A stretch of 64,000 bases of DNA, taken from Marinomonas sargassi (lineage in GTDB: Bacteria > Pseudomonadota > Gammaproteobacteria > Pseudomonadales > Marinomonadaceae). The notes under the pieces were generated by a model that saw only the letters and a list, made by a program, of their open reading frames with translations, was not told the origin of the DNA and made no database searches. How positions within the stretch are numbered: position 1 is the first letter of the stretch; each line of letters begins with the position of its first letter. The stretch covers positions 868,001 to 932,000 of the forward strand of contig NZ_JAOVZB010000001.1 in the NCBI RefSeq assembly GCF_025716875.1, written 5' to 3'. This document shows positions 53,414-63,410 of this stretch, one piece after another. The position numbers were made by a program, and so were the translations under genes.

Positions 53414-53569
53414 GTGTGTCCTATTTCAAAGGCTAAAATGTAAATGAAAAAGTTCCGACGTTCTTTCTAATGATGCTATAGAAATATGGGGGTTCTGAGA
53501 AGAAAAAACAGTCTTGTTTTCAAGATACTTTTGAATGCTTTGGTGGGATAAAGTTCAGTTAGGAATTTT

Positions 53570-53608
53570 GACAATTAATAAGGCTCTATCTGAGCCTTAT
53601 TAATTGTC
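53570..53608. terminator. Long perfect hairpin, terminator of the tolC-like gene
   Basis: 17-bp perfect inverted repeat around a 5-base loop (53570-53586 with 53592-53608; core AATAAGGCTC/GAGCCTTATT). AT-rich outer arms can serve as the U-tract in either direction. Located 47 bases after the tolC-like stop codon. Confidence 0.7.
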
Positions 53609-53654
53609 GTTCTTTTACACTTAGTTAAGTGTGAATAGTTAAGTGCGAATATGT

Positions 53655-55142
53655 TTACCAGCTTCCGCCAGTGCCGTCGGATTCCAAGAACAGATCACTT
53701 TCTGGAGTAGATGTGCTGGTTTCTGTTGTACTTTGCTGATTATTTTCTAATGCCGCTTCCTCGGTTTCCTGTAAAACTTCAATTGCACTGGTTTTTTCAG
53801 GTAAAGATCCTTTCTCATCAAAGGCATCATTAAAGCCAAGTAGCTCAGGTCGATAGATACGAAAAGCTCGCATCAATTCCCCTTTGGCACTAAATAGTCG
53901 GAACTCAGAGAATAGTTCGTCGTAATCTGTGTTTACATAGTCTTGTCTTGCTTCAAAAAGCTCATTTTCGCTATCTAAAACGTCCAGTAGCGTTCGTCTA
54001 CCTAAGCGGAATTGCTTTTCATAGGCAACCTGAGACTCTTTCGTAGCAATCACATATTGCCTGATATGTTCTTTTTGCCCTTTGGTTGCTTCATAAGCGG
54101 CCCAAGCTAGGCGTACAGTAAGCTCGGTATCTCGAATAGTGTTACGTTGGATTTCAGCAGCTTGGATGTTTTGTTGTACCGCAACTTCTTGTTCTCGCTT
54201 GAAGGAGCCGCCACTGTAGATGTTGTAGTTGAGTCGCACCATGGCGATTAAGTCTTCACTTGGTCCTTCATCACCATCTAGGTTGTTATTCCAAGTACGT
54301 TCTAAAGCGAAATTTACAACTGGGTACTTGCCTGATTCAGTGGTTTTCTGCAGGCTTTCTGTCGCGACTAAATCCCAGTATGCGCCTTCGATAGCTGGGT
54401 TTTTCTTGAGAGCATCAGATATGGCTGCATCCAAGCTTGGCGGGATTAATGCTCTATCTGGTACAGGGTAAATTAAGCTTTCTGGAGGAAGCTCACCAAC
54501 CACGCTTTTGTAATTACTTTCCGCATCTCGAAGATTATTTATGGCAGCTAAGTTATTGGAATATGCTTTTGATAGACGCGCAGAAATCTGGCTAAGATCA
54601 GATCTTCGCCCAATGCCACTGTCACTTTTCAGCTTTATTTGTTCATAAATGCGCAGGTGTGTTTCTAAGTTTAGATCTGCGAGAGCTAATAGTTCACGTT
54701 GGCGTAATACATTAGAGTAGGTTTCTGCGACTTCTAGGGCTGTAGACTCAACGGCAATTAGAGCGGACCAGCGGTTTGCTTCGGCTTCACTACTTAAACG
54801 CTTAATCTCGTTTTTGGTTGCAAAACCATCGAATAAAGGTTGGTTTAAAGCCAAACTAAGCTCACGACGAGTGAGGCTCACATCGTCTGATGTGGAATCG
54901 TCAGCATAAGTGGTTTCACGGCCTAAACCAGCAGCAAGATCAACAGTAGGGTAGTAGCCTGAACGGCGAGCCAATTCAGCGCTTTCTTTACTTTCTCTGT
55001 ATTGAGCTATTGCCTGTCTTACTTCTGGGCTGTTTTCTATTGCTGTATAAGTCGCTTCTTCCAGTGTGATTGCTTGCGCCGCTATAGGTAAAAATGCCAT
55101 ACATAGGCTACTTATAGAAATCACGGCTGCTCGATAAAACAT
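53655..55142 (-). CDS. TolC-family outer-membrane efflux protein
   Basis: 495 residues with signal peptide (MFYRAAVISISSLCMAFLP, cleavage near AQA) and the two repeats of an outer membrane efflux protein: EEATYTAIENSPEVRQAIAQ in the first half, and a second beginning near DAAISDALKKNPAIEGA. Long helices carry heptad-like sequence. A serine/threonine/glutamate-rich tail follows (about 455-495). It resembles the TolC group of type I secretion and efflux (AggA/TolC). No inner-membrane partner is next to it, so it may serve several pumps. Confidence 0.88.
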   Translation of the reverse strand: MFYRAAVISISSLCMAFLPIAAQAITLEEATYTAIENSPEVRQAIAQYRESKESAELARRSGYYPTVDLAAGLGRETTYADDSTSDDVSLTRRELSLALNQPLFDGFATKNEIKRLSSEAEANRWSALIAVESTALEVAETYSNVLRQRELLALADLNLETHLRIYEQIKLKSDSGIGRRSDLSQISARLSKAYSNNLAAINNLRDAESNYKSVVGELPPESLIYPVPDRALIPPSLDAAISDALKKNPAIEGAYWDLVATESLQKTTESGKYPVVNFALERTWNNNLDGDEGPSEDLIAMVRLNYNIYSGGSFKREQEVAVQQNIQAAEIQRNTIRDTELTVRLAWAAYEATKGQKEHIRQYVIATKESQVAYEKQFRLGRRTLLDVLDSENELFEARQDYVNTDYDELFSEFRLFSAKGELMRAFRIYRPELLGFNDAFDEKGSLPEKTSAIEVLQETEEAALENNQQSTTETSTSTPESDLFLESDGTGGSW

Positions 55143-55250
55143 GCTCTAGTGTCCCTTTATTAAACGTATGATTTTGATCTTAAACTAGTGAAACATTAAT
55201 TATGTTGTAGTTTTGTAGCTGATAATAATTTATACAGAAAATGTAGCAAC

Positions 55251-55982
55251 TTAAATATCCCCCCAAAGGGAATTTATGACACTGAGAGCGACAACAGGGG
55301 CGGTTTCTGTTCTTAAAACTCTCGGCCCTAGAGTGATTGCTTGAAAGTCATGTTTATTTGAGAACTCAACTTCAGTTTCTGTTAACCCACCCTCAGGACC
55401 AATAAGAAGGCAAATCTGCTGGTCCTGAGGTTGCTCTAATTGGTGTATTGGGCGTGCACTATGGTGATGTAGTGTTAGCTTAAGGGATTGGGTACATTGC
55501 GCCACCCAAAAATCTAGTTCTATTGGAGAATGCACGATAGGCACTATGCCTCGCCCAGATTGTTCTGCAGCACTGATTGCGACCTGTTGCCAGTGCTGTA
55601 GGCGCTTTTCTACTCTGTCTTGAGATAGTTTCACTTCGCAGCGTTCACTAAACAGTGGTTGGATGGCGAAAACACCTGCTTCGACCGCTTTTTGAATAGC
55701 GTAGTCCATACGCTCACCGCGAGATAGACTTTGGCCGATTGTGACCTTTATTGGGGATTCATTATCTAGGTTTTCAAAATTGGTTATCTTGAGACTAGCG
55801 GAGCGTTTTTCAACATTGGTTATGGAGGCGTTAAATTGGCCACCTACACCATTAAAGACTTTGACAGGGTGACCAGACTTTAATCGTAAGACCTTACAAA
55901 CATGCTGAAAGCTAGTGTCAGGCATGGGAATCTCGGTATTTTCGTTGAGTTGGGAATCAATGAAAATTCTCGGGATACGCAT
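55251..55982 (-). CDS. rsmE: 16S rRNA (uracil1498-N3)-methyltransferase RsmE
   Basis: 243-residue SPOUT-class RNA methyltransferase. N-terminal PUA-like domain starting RIPRIFIDSQL and HVCKVLRLKSGHPVKVFNG; C-terminal knot with ALQPLFSERCEVKL-type segment (IQPLFSERCEVKLS here), LLIGPEGGLTETEVEF and LGPRVLRTETAPVVAL. RsmE next to metK is common in gammaproteobacteria. Confidence 0.95.
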   Translation of the reverse strand: MRIPRIFIDSQLNENTEIPMPDTSFQHVCKVLRLKSGHPVKVFNGVGGQFNASITNVEKRSASLKITNFENLDNESPIKVTIGQSLSRGERMDYAIQKAVEAGVFAIQPLFSERCEVKLSQDRVEKRLQHWQQVAISAAEQSGRGIVPIVHSPIELDFWVAQCTQSLKLTLHHHSARPIHQLEQPQDQQICLLIGPEGGLTETEVEFSNKHDFQAITLGPRVLRTETAPVVALSVINSLWGDI

Positions 55983-56013
55983 ACTATGTCCTTTATATTT
56001 AGAAAAGAGTGAA

Positions 56014-56052
56014 ATAAAAAAACCCTCTGGTCAGTGAAACGACACAGAAGGC
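56014..56052 (-). terminator. Intrinsic terminator after metK
   Basis: On the minus strand CCTTCTG/CAGAGGG (56045-56051 with 56023-56029, one wobble) with a GTC/GAC inner pairing, followed by seven Ts. It begins 25 bases past the metK stop codon and lies just before rsmE. Confidence 0.75.
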
Positions 56053-56076
56053 TTTTTATAGCTTAAAACAAGGCTT

Positions 56077-57240
56077 TTATAAACCAGCTGCTTTACGTAA
56101 TGCTTCAGCTTTATCTGTTTTTTCCCAAGTGAAATTATCACCTTCTCTACCAAAGTGACCATAGGCCGCTGTTGGCAAGTAAATAGGACGTTTCAAGTCG
56201 AGCATTTCAATTAGGCCAGCTGGGCGCAATTCAAAGTGATCTCGTACCAGAGCAACAATGGCAGCATCACTGATCTTCCCTGTCCCAAAAGTATTAATAC
56301 TTATGGATGTTGGCTCAGCAACACCAATAGCATAAGACACTTGAATCTCACACTTGTCTGCTAGACCAGATGCTACGATGTTTTTGGCAACATAACGGCC
56401 AGCATAGGCTGCAGAACGGTCAACTTTAGAAGGGTCTTTACCAGAGAAAGCGCCTCCACCATGACGAGCCATGCCGCCGTATGTATCAACGATGATCTTA
56501 CGACCTGTTAAACCACAATCTCCAACTGGGCCGCCAATAATGAACTGTCCTGTTGGGTTGATGAAATATTTCGTTTCTTTCGATAGCCACTCTGCAGGAA
56601 GAACAGGTTTAATGATTTCTTCCATAACCGCTTCACGTAAATCAGCTTGCTTGATACCAGCACTGTGCTGAGTTGATAAAACAACGGCATCAACGGCACA
56701 TGGCTTGCCATTTTCATCGTAACGGAAAGTGACTTGGCTTTTAGCGTCTGGACGAAGGAAGTCTAGCGTGCCGTTTTTACGTACTTCTGCTTGGCGTTGA
56801 ACTAAGCGGTGCGCATAAGTAATGGGGGCTGGCATTAATACATCGGTTTCGTTTGTTGCAAAGCCGAACATGAGGCCTTGGTCGCCGGCGCCTAGCTCTT
56901 TTTCGCTGGCTTCATCAACACCCACTGCAATATCTGCTGACTGCTTGCCTATGGCGTTCATTACGGCACAAGACTCCCAGTCAAAGCCCATTTCTGAACT
57001 GTTGTAGCCAATATCGCGGATAACGCCACGGGCGATTTCTTCAATATCAACCCATGCGTTGGTACGTACTTCACCCGCAACAATCACCATGCCGGTTTTT
57101 ACCATGGTTTCACAAGCAACACGTGCTTCTGGATCGTCCGCTAAAATAGCATCTAGAATGGCGTCCGATACTTGATCGGCAATTTTATCTGGGTGGCCTT
57201 CAGATACAGATTCTGAAGTAAATAAAGAATATTCTGACAT
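56077..57240 (-). CDS. metK: S-adenosylmethionine synthetase MetK
   Basis: Makes S-adenosylmethionine from methionine and ATP. 387 residues from the ATG at 57240 ([19 protein letters not shown]); a frame open to 57258 adds six residues with no family match. Conserved [31 protein letters not shown] and [16 protein letters not shown] are present. AGAGGC precedes the start. The leader (57241-57383) contains competing hairpins that look like transcription attenuation. Ends at a terminator before rsmE. Confidence 0.96.
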   Translation of the reverse strand: MSEYSLFTSESVSEGHPDKIADQVSDAILDAILADDPEARVACETMVKTGMVIVAGEVRTNAWVDIEEIARGVIRDIGYNSSEMGFDWESCAVMNAIGKQSADIAVGVDEASEKELGAGDQGLMFGFATNETDVLMPAPITYAHRLVQRQAEVRKNGTLDFLRPDAKSQVTFRYDENGKPCAVDAVVLSTQHSAGIKQADLREAVMEEIIKPVLPAEWLSKETKYFINPTGQFIIGGPVGDCGLTGRKIIVDTYGGMARHGGGAFSGKDPSKVDRSAAYAGRYVAKNIVASGLADKCEIQVSYAIGVAEPTSISINTFGTGKISDAAIVALVRDHFELRPAGLIEMLDLKRPIYLPTAAYGHFGREGDNFTWEKTDKAEALRKAAGL

Positions 57241-57612
57241 GTTTAGTGCCTCTATCAATAATGATGGATAAGCGCTAAAAAGGTATAAAAAAACCCGCTT
57301 AGCAAATTAATAGCCAAACAGGTGATGACGCTTCTGTTTAGCTGAATTTATATAGCGTCCGCAAGCCGAAACAAATCGACGCTTTTATATGGCGGGAATG
57401 ATGGACGAGAATTGTTTTAATTTCAACCGAAAGTGGGATTTTAGTGGGTCAATAGTGGGTTTTTTTGTTAGTATGGCGGAAATTTTTCAGGATTTCGTTT
57501 TCTTTACTCTCTGTTTGAGTGCTGAAATAGAGTTAGCCTTGTATGCTAGCTGAGTTTTCAAGAAAATGTTTTGCCTATTTTTTACTGTTTAGTCATCAGG
57601 AGTGGAACAACC
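57241..57612. other. Divergent region between metK and tkt
   Basis: 372 bases without a gene. It holds the metK leader with its attenuator-like hairpins (57287-57343), a further 6-bp stem AGCGTC/GACGCT (57354-57359 with 57378-57383), AT-rich promoter-like stretches for both directions, and the tkt ribosome binding site AGGAGTGG just before 57613. Confidence 0.6.
57287..57343 (-). promoter_or_regulatory. Attenuator-like leader upstream of metK
   Basis: Read on the minus strand: stem A pairs AGCTAAACAG with CTGTTTGGCT (57334-57343 with 57312-57321, one wobble). Stem B pairs CCTGTTTGGC with GCTAAGCGGG (57313-57322 with 57294-57303, three wobbles) and is followed by seven Ts (57287-57293). The middle strand is shared, so the two hairpins exclude each other, the layout of antiterminator and terminator. 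No gene upstream on this strand needs terminating. Effector unknown; SAM or methionine would make sense. Confidence 0.5.
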
Positions 57613-59613
57613 ATGCCGACTCGTCAACAACTTGCTAATGCTATACGTGCACTGACTATGGATGCCGTACAAAAAGCTAAATCAGGACATCCCGGAGCTC
57701 CAATGGGGATGGCAGATATTGCTGAAGTACTGTGGAATGACTTTTTAAAGCACAACCCTAACAACTCGAAATGGGTTGACCGCGATCGCTTTGTATTATC
57801 AAACGGTCATGGCTCTATGCTTATTTATTCTTTGTTACATTTATCTGGTTATGCGTTGCCAATTGAAGAGCTAAAACAGTTCCGCCAACTTCACTCGAAA
57901 ACACCGGGTCACCCAGAATATGGCTATACAGATGGTGTAGAAACCACGACAGGCCCTCTAGGTGCTGGTATTAGTAACGCGGTTGGTATGGCAATCGCTG
58001 AGAAAACATTGGCGGCCCAATTCAATCGCGAAGGTCATAATGTTGTTGATCATAATACCTACTGCTTTTTAGGTGACGGTTGTTTGATGGAAGGTATTTC
58101 TCACGAAGCCTGTTCATTAGCTGGAACTCTTGGTCTAGGTAAATTGGTTGCTTTTTGGGATGACAATGGCATTTCTATTGATGGTCACGTGGAAGGCTGG
58201 TTTACAGACAATACGCCTCAACGTTTTGAATCATACGGTTGGCATGTGATTGCTGATGTGGATGGCCATGACCCAGAAGCGATTAAAGCAGCGATTGAAG
58301 CGGCGAAAGCAGAAACAAGTAAACCAACGTTAATTTGTTGTAAAACAGTGATTGGTTTTGGTTCACCTAATAAATCTGGTAGCCATGACTGCCATGGTGC
58401 ACCACTAGGCGACGAAGAAATCGCAGCGGCACGTAAGTTCCTAAACTGGGAGCATGCACCTTTTGAAGTGCCTGCTGATGTTTATGCTGGTTGGGATGCG
58501 AAAGACTCAGGTACAGCAAAAGAAGCTGAGTGGGACGCTAAATTTGCAGCCTACCAGTCTGCTTACCCAGAATTGGCAGCCGAATTTGAACGTCGCGTTG
58601 TAAAAGGTGAATTGCCTGCTGACTTCGAAGAGAAAGCATTAGCTTTCATTAAAGAGTGTCAGGATAAAGGCGAAAACATCGCCAGCCGTAAAGCTTCACA
58701 AAATGCGATTGGAGTATTTGGTGAGATGCTTCCTGAATTATTGGGCGGCTCTGCTGACCTTGCTGGTTCTAACTTAACTTTGTGGTCTGGTTCGAAAGGC
58801 ATTCAAGACGATCCTGCAGGTAACTACATTTACTACGGTGTTCGTGAGTTTGGTATGAGTGGCATCATGAACGGTGTTTCTTTACACGGTGGCTTTATCA
58901 ACTATGGCGCTACCTTCATGATGTTTATGGAATATGCGCGAAATGCTGTACGTATGTCGGCTTTAATGGGCATCCAAAACATTTTTGTTTATACCCATGA
59001 CTCCATTGGTCAAGGTGAAGATGGTCCAACACACCAACCTGTTGAACAACTCGCTAACTTGCGTATGACACCAAATATGTCTGTATGGCGCCCATGTGAT
59101 GCGGCTGAAAGTGCCGTTGCTTGGAAAGCTGCTGTTGAGCGTCGTGAAGGCCCAACCTCGTTGGTATTTTCTCGCCAAGGTCTACCAGCTCAAGCACGTG
59201 ATGCTGAACAATTATCAAATGTAGCGAAAGGCGGTTACGTTCTTCAAGATTGTAATGGCACACCAGATTTGATTCTTATTGCGACAGGTTCTGAAGTGGC
59301 TTTAGCGATGGAGTCCGCGAAAGTATTAGCAGAGCAAGGTAAAGCGGTTCGAGTGGTGTCTATGCCATCTACTAATACCTTTGATGCGCAGGATGCAGAC
59401 TATAAAGAATCTGTATTACCTTGCAGCGTTAGTAAGCGTGTTGCGATTGAGACGGCTCACGTGGACTACTGGTACAAATACGTTGGTTTTGAAGGCGCGA
59501 CAGTGGGTATGACAACCTTTGGTGAGTCGGCTCCTGGTGGCGATCTATTGAAGCACTTTGGCTTCACTGTTGAGAATGTGGTTGCGACAGCCAACAAACT
59601 TTTCACAGCATAA
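57613..59613 (+). CDS. tkt: Transketolase
   Basis: Thiamine-diphosphate enzyme of the pentose phosphate pathway, 666 residues. N-terminal [22 protein letters not shown], ThDP motif [18 protein letters not shown], and the pyrimidine-domain [20 protein letters not shown]. The ATG at 57613 follows AGGAGTGG; a TTG at 57571 only extends the frame with unrelated residues. First of tkt-epd-pgk-fba, with a terminator after it, so tkt may be partly independent of the other three. Confidence 0.96.
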   Translation: MPTRQQLANAIRALTMDAVQKAKSGHPGAPMGMADIAEVLWNDFLKHNPNNSKWVDRDRFVLSNGHGSMLIYSLLHLSGYALPIEELKQFRQLHSKTPGHPEYGYTDGVETTTGPLGAGISNAVGMAIAEKTLAAQFNREGHNVVDHNTYCFLGDGCLMEGISHEACSLAGTLGLGKLVAFWDDNGISIDGHVEGWFTDNTPQRFESYGWHVIADVDGHDPEAIKAAIEAAKAETSKPTLICCKTVIGFGSPNKSGSHDCHGAPLGDEEIAAARKFLNWEHAPFEVPADVYAGWDAKDSGTAKEAEWDAKFAAYQSAYPELAAEFERRVVKGELPADFEEKALAFIKECQDKGENIASRKASQNAIGVFGEMLPELLGGSADLAGSNLTLWSGSKGIQDDPAGNYIYYGVREFGMSGIMNGVSLHGGFINYGATFMMFMEYARNAVRMSALMGIQNIFVYTHDSIGQGEDGPTHQPVEQLANLRMTPNMSVWRPCDAAESAVAWKAAVERREGPTSLVFSRQGLPAQARDAEQLSNVAKGGYVLQDCNGTPDLILIATGSEVALAMESAKVLAEQGKAVRVVSMPSTNTFDAQDADYKESVLPCSVSKRVAIETAHVDYWYKYVGFEGATVGMTTFGESAPGGDLLKHFGFTVENVVATANKLFTA

Positions 59614-59627
59614 GATTAGTCTGATAC

Positions 59628-59660
59628 TAAAAAAGGGGTGGCATTAGCCCCCCTTTTTTA
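59628..59660 (+). terminator. Intrinsic terminator after tkt
   Basis: AAAAGGGGTGGC pairs with GCCCCCCTTTT across a short loop with one internal mismatch, running into Ts. It lies between tkt and epd. Confidence 0.75.
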
Positions 59661-59682
59661 CTTTATTGAATGAAGTTTATTT

Positions 59683-60702
59683 ATGTTGCGAGTTGCTATT
59701 AATGGTTATGGTCGAATTGGACGCTCAGTATTAAGGGCTCTCTACGAAAATGGTTTTCGTGACCAAATTCAAGTAGTTGCTATTAATGAGCTGTCTGATA
59801 TCGAGACCATAAGTTACCTTACTCGTTATGATACGACCCATGGACGCTTCCCTAAAAGGGTGTCTACGGAAGGCAATATTTTAGTAATTGGTGAAGACCG
59901 TATTCTATGCTCTGCGCAAGAATCGCCCAATGTACTAGATTGGTCTGCACTTAAGCTTGATATGATCTTTGAGTGTTCGGGGAGCTTCTCTGATCGCCAG
60001 ACAGCTGAGTCATATCTGCAAGCGGGTGTTCCGCATATTCTGCTTTCCCAACCTGCTGATGCAGACGTTGATGCAACTATAGTGTATGGCTTTAATCAGC
60101 ATACTATTCAATCAACGGATCGTATTGTATCGGCCGCATCTTGCACGACAAACTGCTTAATTCCTGTATTAGATGTGATAAAAGAATGCGCTGGTGTTGC
60201 GCATGGAACAACGCAGACCATTCATTCCGCTATGAATGATCAGCCCATCATTGATGGTTATCATACTAAGGATTTACGCTTAACTCGTGCCGCATTGAGT
60301 TCTATTATTCCTGTTGATACAGGGTTAGCAAAGGGTATTACCCGTATGATGCCTGAACTGGACGGGAAAATGGGTTGTAATGCGGTACGTGTGCCGACAT
60401 TGAATGTATCTGTGATTGATTTGGTATTACGAACCAATACCGATGTCAGCGTAGAACAAATAAACGAACAATTGAAACATGCCGCCAGCACAAAATACGC
60501 TGACTTGATGGGCTTTACTGAAGAAGCTCATGCGTCCGTTGATTTTAATCACGATTCTCGTTCTGTCATCGTTGATGGTACGCAAACTCAAGTCATTGAT
60601 AAGCGTATGGTGAAATTAATGTGCTGGTTTGATAATGAATGGGGCTATGCCAACCGAATGTTGGACGTAGCCAAGTACTGGGCGGGCATAATTAAACACT
60701 AA
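59683..60702 (+). CDS. epd: Erythrose-4-phosphate dehydrogenase (GapDH family)
   Basis: 339-residue GAPDH-fold enzyme: NAD-binding INGYGRIGRSVLRAL at 7-21 and active-site SAASCTTNCLIPVL. The late segment VDFNHDSRSVIVDGTQTQV is the Epd type, not the GapA type (which has TDIVG.P.S...D), and the tkt-epd-pgk-fba order agrees. Epd oxidises erythrose 4-phosphate toward pyridoxal phosphate synthesis. Followed 42 bases later by pgk. Confidence 0.85.
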   Translation: MLRVAINGYGRIGRSVLRALYENGFRDQIQVVAINELSDIETISYLTRYDTTHGRFPKRVSTEGNILVIGEDRILCSAQESPNVLDWSALKLDMIFECSGSFSDRQTAESYLQAGVPHILLSQPADADVDATIVYGFNQHTIQSTDRIVSAASCTTNCLIPVLDVIKECAGVAHGTTQTIHSAMNDQPIIDGYHTKDLRLTRAALSSIIPVDTGLAKGITRMMPELDGKMGCNAVRVPTLNVSVIDLVLRTNTDVSVEQINEQLKHAASTKYADLMGFTEEAHASVDFNHDSRSVIVDGTQTQVIDKRMVKLMCWFDNEWGYANRMLDVAKYWAGIIKH

Positions 60703-60744
60703 ACAGTTTGATTCCCCTGAATATTAAATACGAGGATAACGTAC

Positions 60745-61908
60745 ATGACCGTAATTAAAATGAAAGACTTGGATCTAGCGAATAAGCGCGTACTGATCCG
60801 TGAAGACCTTAATGTTCCTTTAAAAGATGGGAAAATTACCAGTGATGCACGTATTCGTGCTGCGTTACCTACTATTAAATTTGCTCTTGAAGCTGGCGCG
60901 AAAGTAATTGTTATGTCGCACCTTGGACGACCTACAGAAGGTCAGTACGAAGAAGAGTTCTCTATGAAGCCAGTTGCTGACTACTTGTCTGAATTGCTAG
61001 GGCAAGACGTTCCTTTAGTAAAAGACTGGTTAGATGGTGTTGAAGTAGAAGCTGGCCAGTTAGTGTTGGCAGAAAATGTTCGCTTTAATGTTGGTGAGAA
61101 AAAAGACGACGAAGCCTTGTCGAAAAAAATGGCGGCTTTGTGTGATATTTACGTTATGGATGCATTTGGTACCTCGCACCGTGCCCAAGCATCGACTCAC
61201 GGCGTTGGTAAATTTGCCCCAGTCGCTTGTGCAGGCCCATTGTTAGCGGCTGAACTTGAAGCACTAGGCAAGGCCTTAGATAACCCTGCTCGTCCTTTGG
61301 TTGCTGTTGTTGGTGGTTCTAAAGTATCTACTAAGTTAACCGTTTTAGAATCTCTTTCAAAAGTGTGTGACCAACTGATTGTTGGTGGCGGCATCTCAAA
61401 TACTTTCGTTGCAGCAAGAGGTCACAATGTTGGTCTTTCACTACACGAGAAGGATTTGATTCCTCAGGCACAAAAACTTATGGCTGACTTAGATATTCCT
61501 GCGGTAACCGATGTGCGTGTTGGTACAGAGTTTTCTGAAACGGCTGTAGCGACAGTAAAACCAGTTGATCAAGTGCTTGATAATGAAGAAATTATGGACC
61601 TAGGTCCTGATTCAGCACAAGTAATGGCTGAAGTTCTAAAAGGCGCAAAAACGATCTTATGGAATGGCCCATGTGGTGTTTTCGAATTCGATAACTTCTC
61701 GAAAGGTACAGAAGTTGTGGCTCAAGCGATTGCTGATAGTGATGCTTTCTCTGTTGCTGGTGGTGGTGATACGTTGGCGGCAATCGATAAGTACGGCTTA
61801 GAAGATAAGATTTCTTATATCTCTACAGGTGGCGGTGCTTTCTTGGAATTTGTTGAAGGTAAAGTGCTTCCAGCTGTTGATATGCTTGAGAAACGTGCGC
61901 AAAATTAG
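60745..61908 (+). CDS. pgk: Phosphoglycerate kinase
   Basis: 387 residues, normal for bacterial Pgk. [17 protein letters not shown] (substrate arginine loop), [35 protein letters not shown] and the C-terminal nucleotide segment [17 protein letters not shown]. Catalyses ATP formation from 1,3-bisphosphoglycerate. Between epd and fba on the same strand; CGAGGA precedes the start. Confidence 0.96.
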   Translation: MTVIKMKDLDLANKRVLIREDLNVPLKDGKITSDARIRAALPTIKFALEAGAKVIVMSHLGRPTEGQYEEEFSMKPVADYLSELLGQDVPLVKDWLDGVEVEAGQLVLAENVRFNVGEKKDDEALSKKMAALCDIYVMDAFGTSHRAQASTHGVGKFAPVACAGPLLAAELEALGKALDNPARPLVAVVGGSKVSTKLTVLESLSKVCDQLIVGGGISNTFVAARGHNVGLSLHEKDLIPQAQKLMADLDIPAVTDVRVGTEFSETAVATVKPVDQVLDNEEIMDLGPDSAQVMAEVLKGAKTILWNGPCGVFEFDNFSKGTEVVAQAIADSDAFSVAGGGDTLAAIDKYGLEDKISYISTGGGAFLEFVEGKVLPAVDMLEKRAQN

Positions 61909-61979
61909 TATTAAGTTTTGGCAAAATACTATATCTTACACACTAACCACACCAGATAAATTGTAGAGGATTTTTTTCT

Positions 61980-63047
61980 ATGCCGTTAATTAGTATGCGT
62001 CAACTGTTAGATCATGCTGCTGAACACAGTTATGGTTTACCTGCCTTTAATGTGAATAACATGGAGCAGGTAAAAGCCATTATGGAAGCCGCTGATGAAG
62101 TAAATTCTCCGGTTATCATGCAGGCTTCTGCAGGAGCTAGGAAGTATGCTGGCTCTCATTTTTTACGTCACCTAATTGCCGCGGCTATTGAAGATTATCC
62201 TCATATTCCTGTTGTAATGCATCAGGATCACGGTACCTCTCCTGCTATCTGTCAGCGCTCTATCCAGTTAGGCTTTTCGTCTGTAATGATGGATGGCTCA
62301 CTAGAAGCCGATGGTAAAACACCAGCAAGCTATGAATACAATGTGGATGTGACCCGTCGCACAGTAGAATTCGCTCACGCATGTGGTGTTTCTGTGGAAG
62401 GTGAACTGGGTGTTTTGGGTTCACTTGAAACAGGTCAAGCAGGTGAAGAAGATGGCGTCGGTGCTGAAGGTATTTTGTCTCATGATCAAATGCTGACTGA
62501 TCCTCAAGAAGCAGTTGATTTTGTTAATGCGACAGGTATTGATGCGCTTGCTGTGGCGATTGGTACGAGCCATGGTGCTTATAAATTTACGCGTCCACCA
62601 ACGGGCGATATCTTAGATATTGAGCGCATTGCGACTATTGTTGAGCGTCTACCTAATACGCATATCGTGCTACACGGTTCTTCCTCTGTACCTCAAGATT
62701 GGTTAGCTATCATCAACGAGTTTGGTGGTGATATCCCTGAAACCTATGGTGTTCCAGTGGAAGAAATCGTTAAAGCGATTCGTTATGGTGTGCGTAAAGT
62801 TAACATTGATACGGATCTTCGTTTAGCGGCAACTGGCGCGATTCGTCGCAGTTTGGCGGAACATAAAGGCAACTTCGATCCGCGTAAATATTTAACTGAA
62901 ACCATTCGAGCTATGAAGTCTGTATGTATTGACCGCTACGAAGCGTTTGGTTGTGCTGGTCAAGCTTCTCGTATCCGTACGATGGACTTAGAAGAAATGG
63001 CTGTTCGTTATGAGCGAGGCGAGTACAAAAGCGCCCGTAAGTTTTAA
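61980..63047 (+). CDS. fba: Class II fructose-bisphosphate aldolase
   Basis: 355-residue zinc aldolase. Segments: [19 protein letters not shown], the metal/catalytic [26 protein letters not shown] and [28 protein letters not shown] binds phosphate. Type and length match the pseudomonad Fba that follows pgk. AGAGGA precedes the start by 7 bases. Confidence 0.96.
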   Translation: MPLISMRQLLDHAAEHSYGLPAFNVNNMEQVKAIMEAADEVNSPVIMQASAGARKYAGSHFLRHLIAAAIEDYPHIPVVMHQDHGTSPAICQRSIQLGFSSVMMDGSLEADGKTPASYEYNVDVTRRTVEFAHACGVSVEGELGVLGSLETGQAGEEDGVGAEGILSHDQMLTDPQEAVDFVNATGIDALAVAIGTSHGAYKFTRPPTGDILDIERIATIVERLPNTHIVLHGSSSVPQDWLAIINEFGGDIPETYGVPVEEIVKAIRYGVRKVNIDTDLRLAATGAIRRSLAEHKGNFDPRKYLTETIRAMKSVCIDRYEAFGCAGQASRIRTMDLEEMAVRYERGEYKSARKF

Positions 63048-63123
63048 CAGTCATTATTTTCAGGCTCGGCGAGAGAGGTAAATGAGTTTTTTGAAGATTT
63101 TTGAAAAATAAATTAAAAATCTA

Positions 63124-63151
63124 TTGACCATGAAATTCATTTGCCTATAAT
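63124..63151 (+). promoter_or_regulatory. Sigma-70 promoter of tRNA-Leu
   Basis: TTGACC (-35, 63124-63129), 16-base spacer and a perfect TATAAT (-10, 63146-63151), followed by a GC-rich discriminator GCTCGCC, a feature of stringently controlled stable-RNA promoters. Confidence 0.85.
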
Positions 63152-63165
63152 GCTCGCCATTCCTT

Positions 63166-63250
63166 GCGGGAGTGGTGGAATTGGTAGACACGCTGGATTT
63201 AGGTTCCAGTGCTTCACGGCGTGAGAGTTCGAGTCTCTCCTTCCGCACCA
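63166..63250 (+). tRNA. tRNA-Leu (anticodon UAG)
   Basis: Complete 85-base type II tRNA. Acceptor GCGGGAG pairs with CTTCCGC (G-T at one position); the anticodon stem CTGGA/TCCAG encloses the loop TTTAGGT, giving anticodon TAG. A long variable arm and the T-arm GAGAGTTCGAGTCTCTC follow, and the 3' ACCA end is encoded. Confidence 0.96.
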
Positions 63251-63257
63251 TATTTAA

Positions 63258-63287
63258 AAAAAGCTGACTTTATGTCAGCTTTTTTTA
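63258..63287 (+). terminator. Intrinsic terminator after tRNA-Leu
   Basis: 8-bp stem AAGCTGAC/GTCAGCTT (63261-63268 with 63274-63281), loop TTTAT, T-run to 63286. Confidence 0.9.
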
Positions 63288-63410
63288 TGCCTGAAATTTA
63301 TGCCTTGTGGACTTTTCTTCGCTATATTTTCATTTTTTTGTTCCTACCCTGATGAAAGCTAGCTAACTTGGTTACAATAGTGTTTTTCATCTACGTGATC
63401 GGGTTGAATA

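Noticed and set aside
53620..53650. Imperfect direct repeat GTTAAGTGTGAATA/GTTAAGTGCGAATA after the tolC-like gene
   Set aside because: Only two short copies next to a terminator; probably local duplication without function.
57241..57383. Known SAM or SAH riboswitch upstream of metK
   Set aside because: The conserved cores of the classes I can recall are not visible; only the attenuator-like hairpins are reported.
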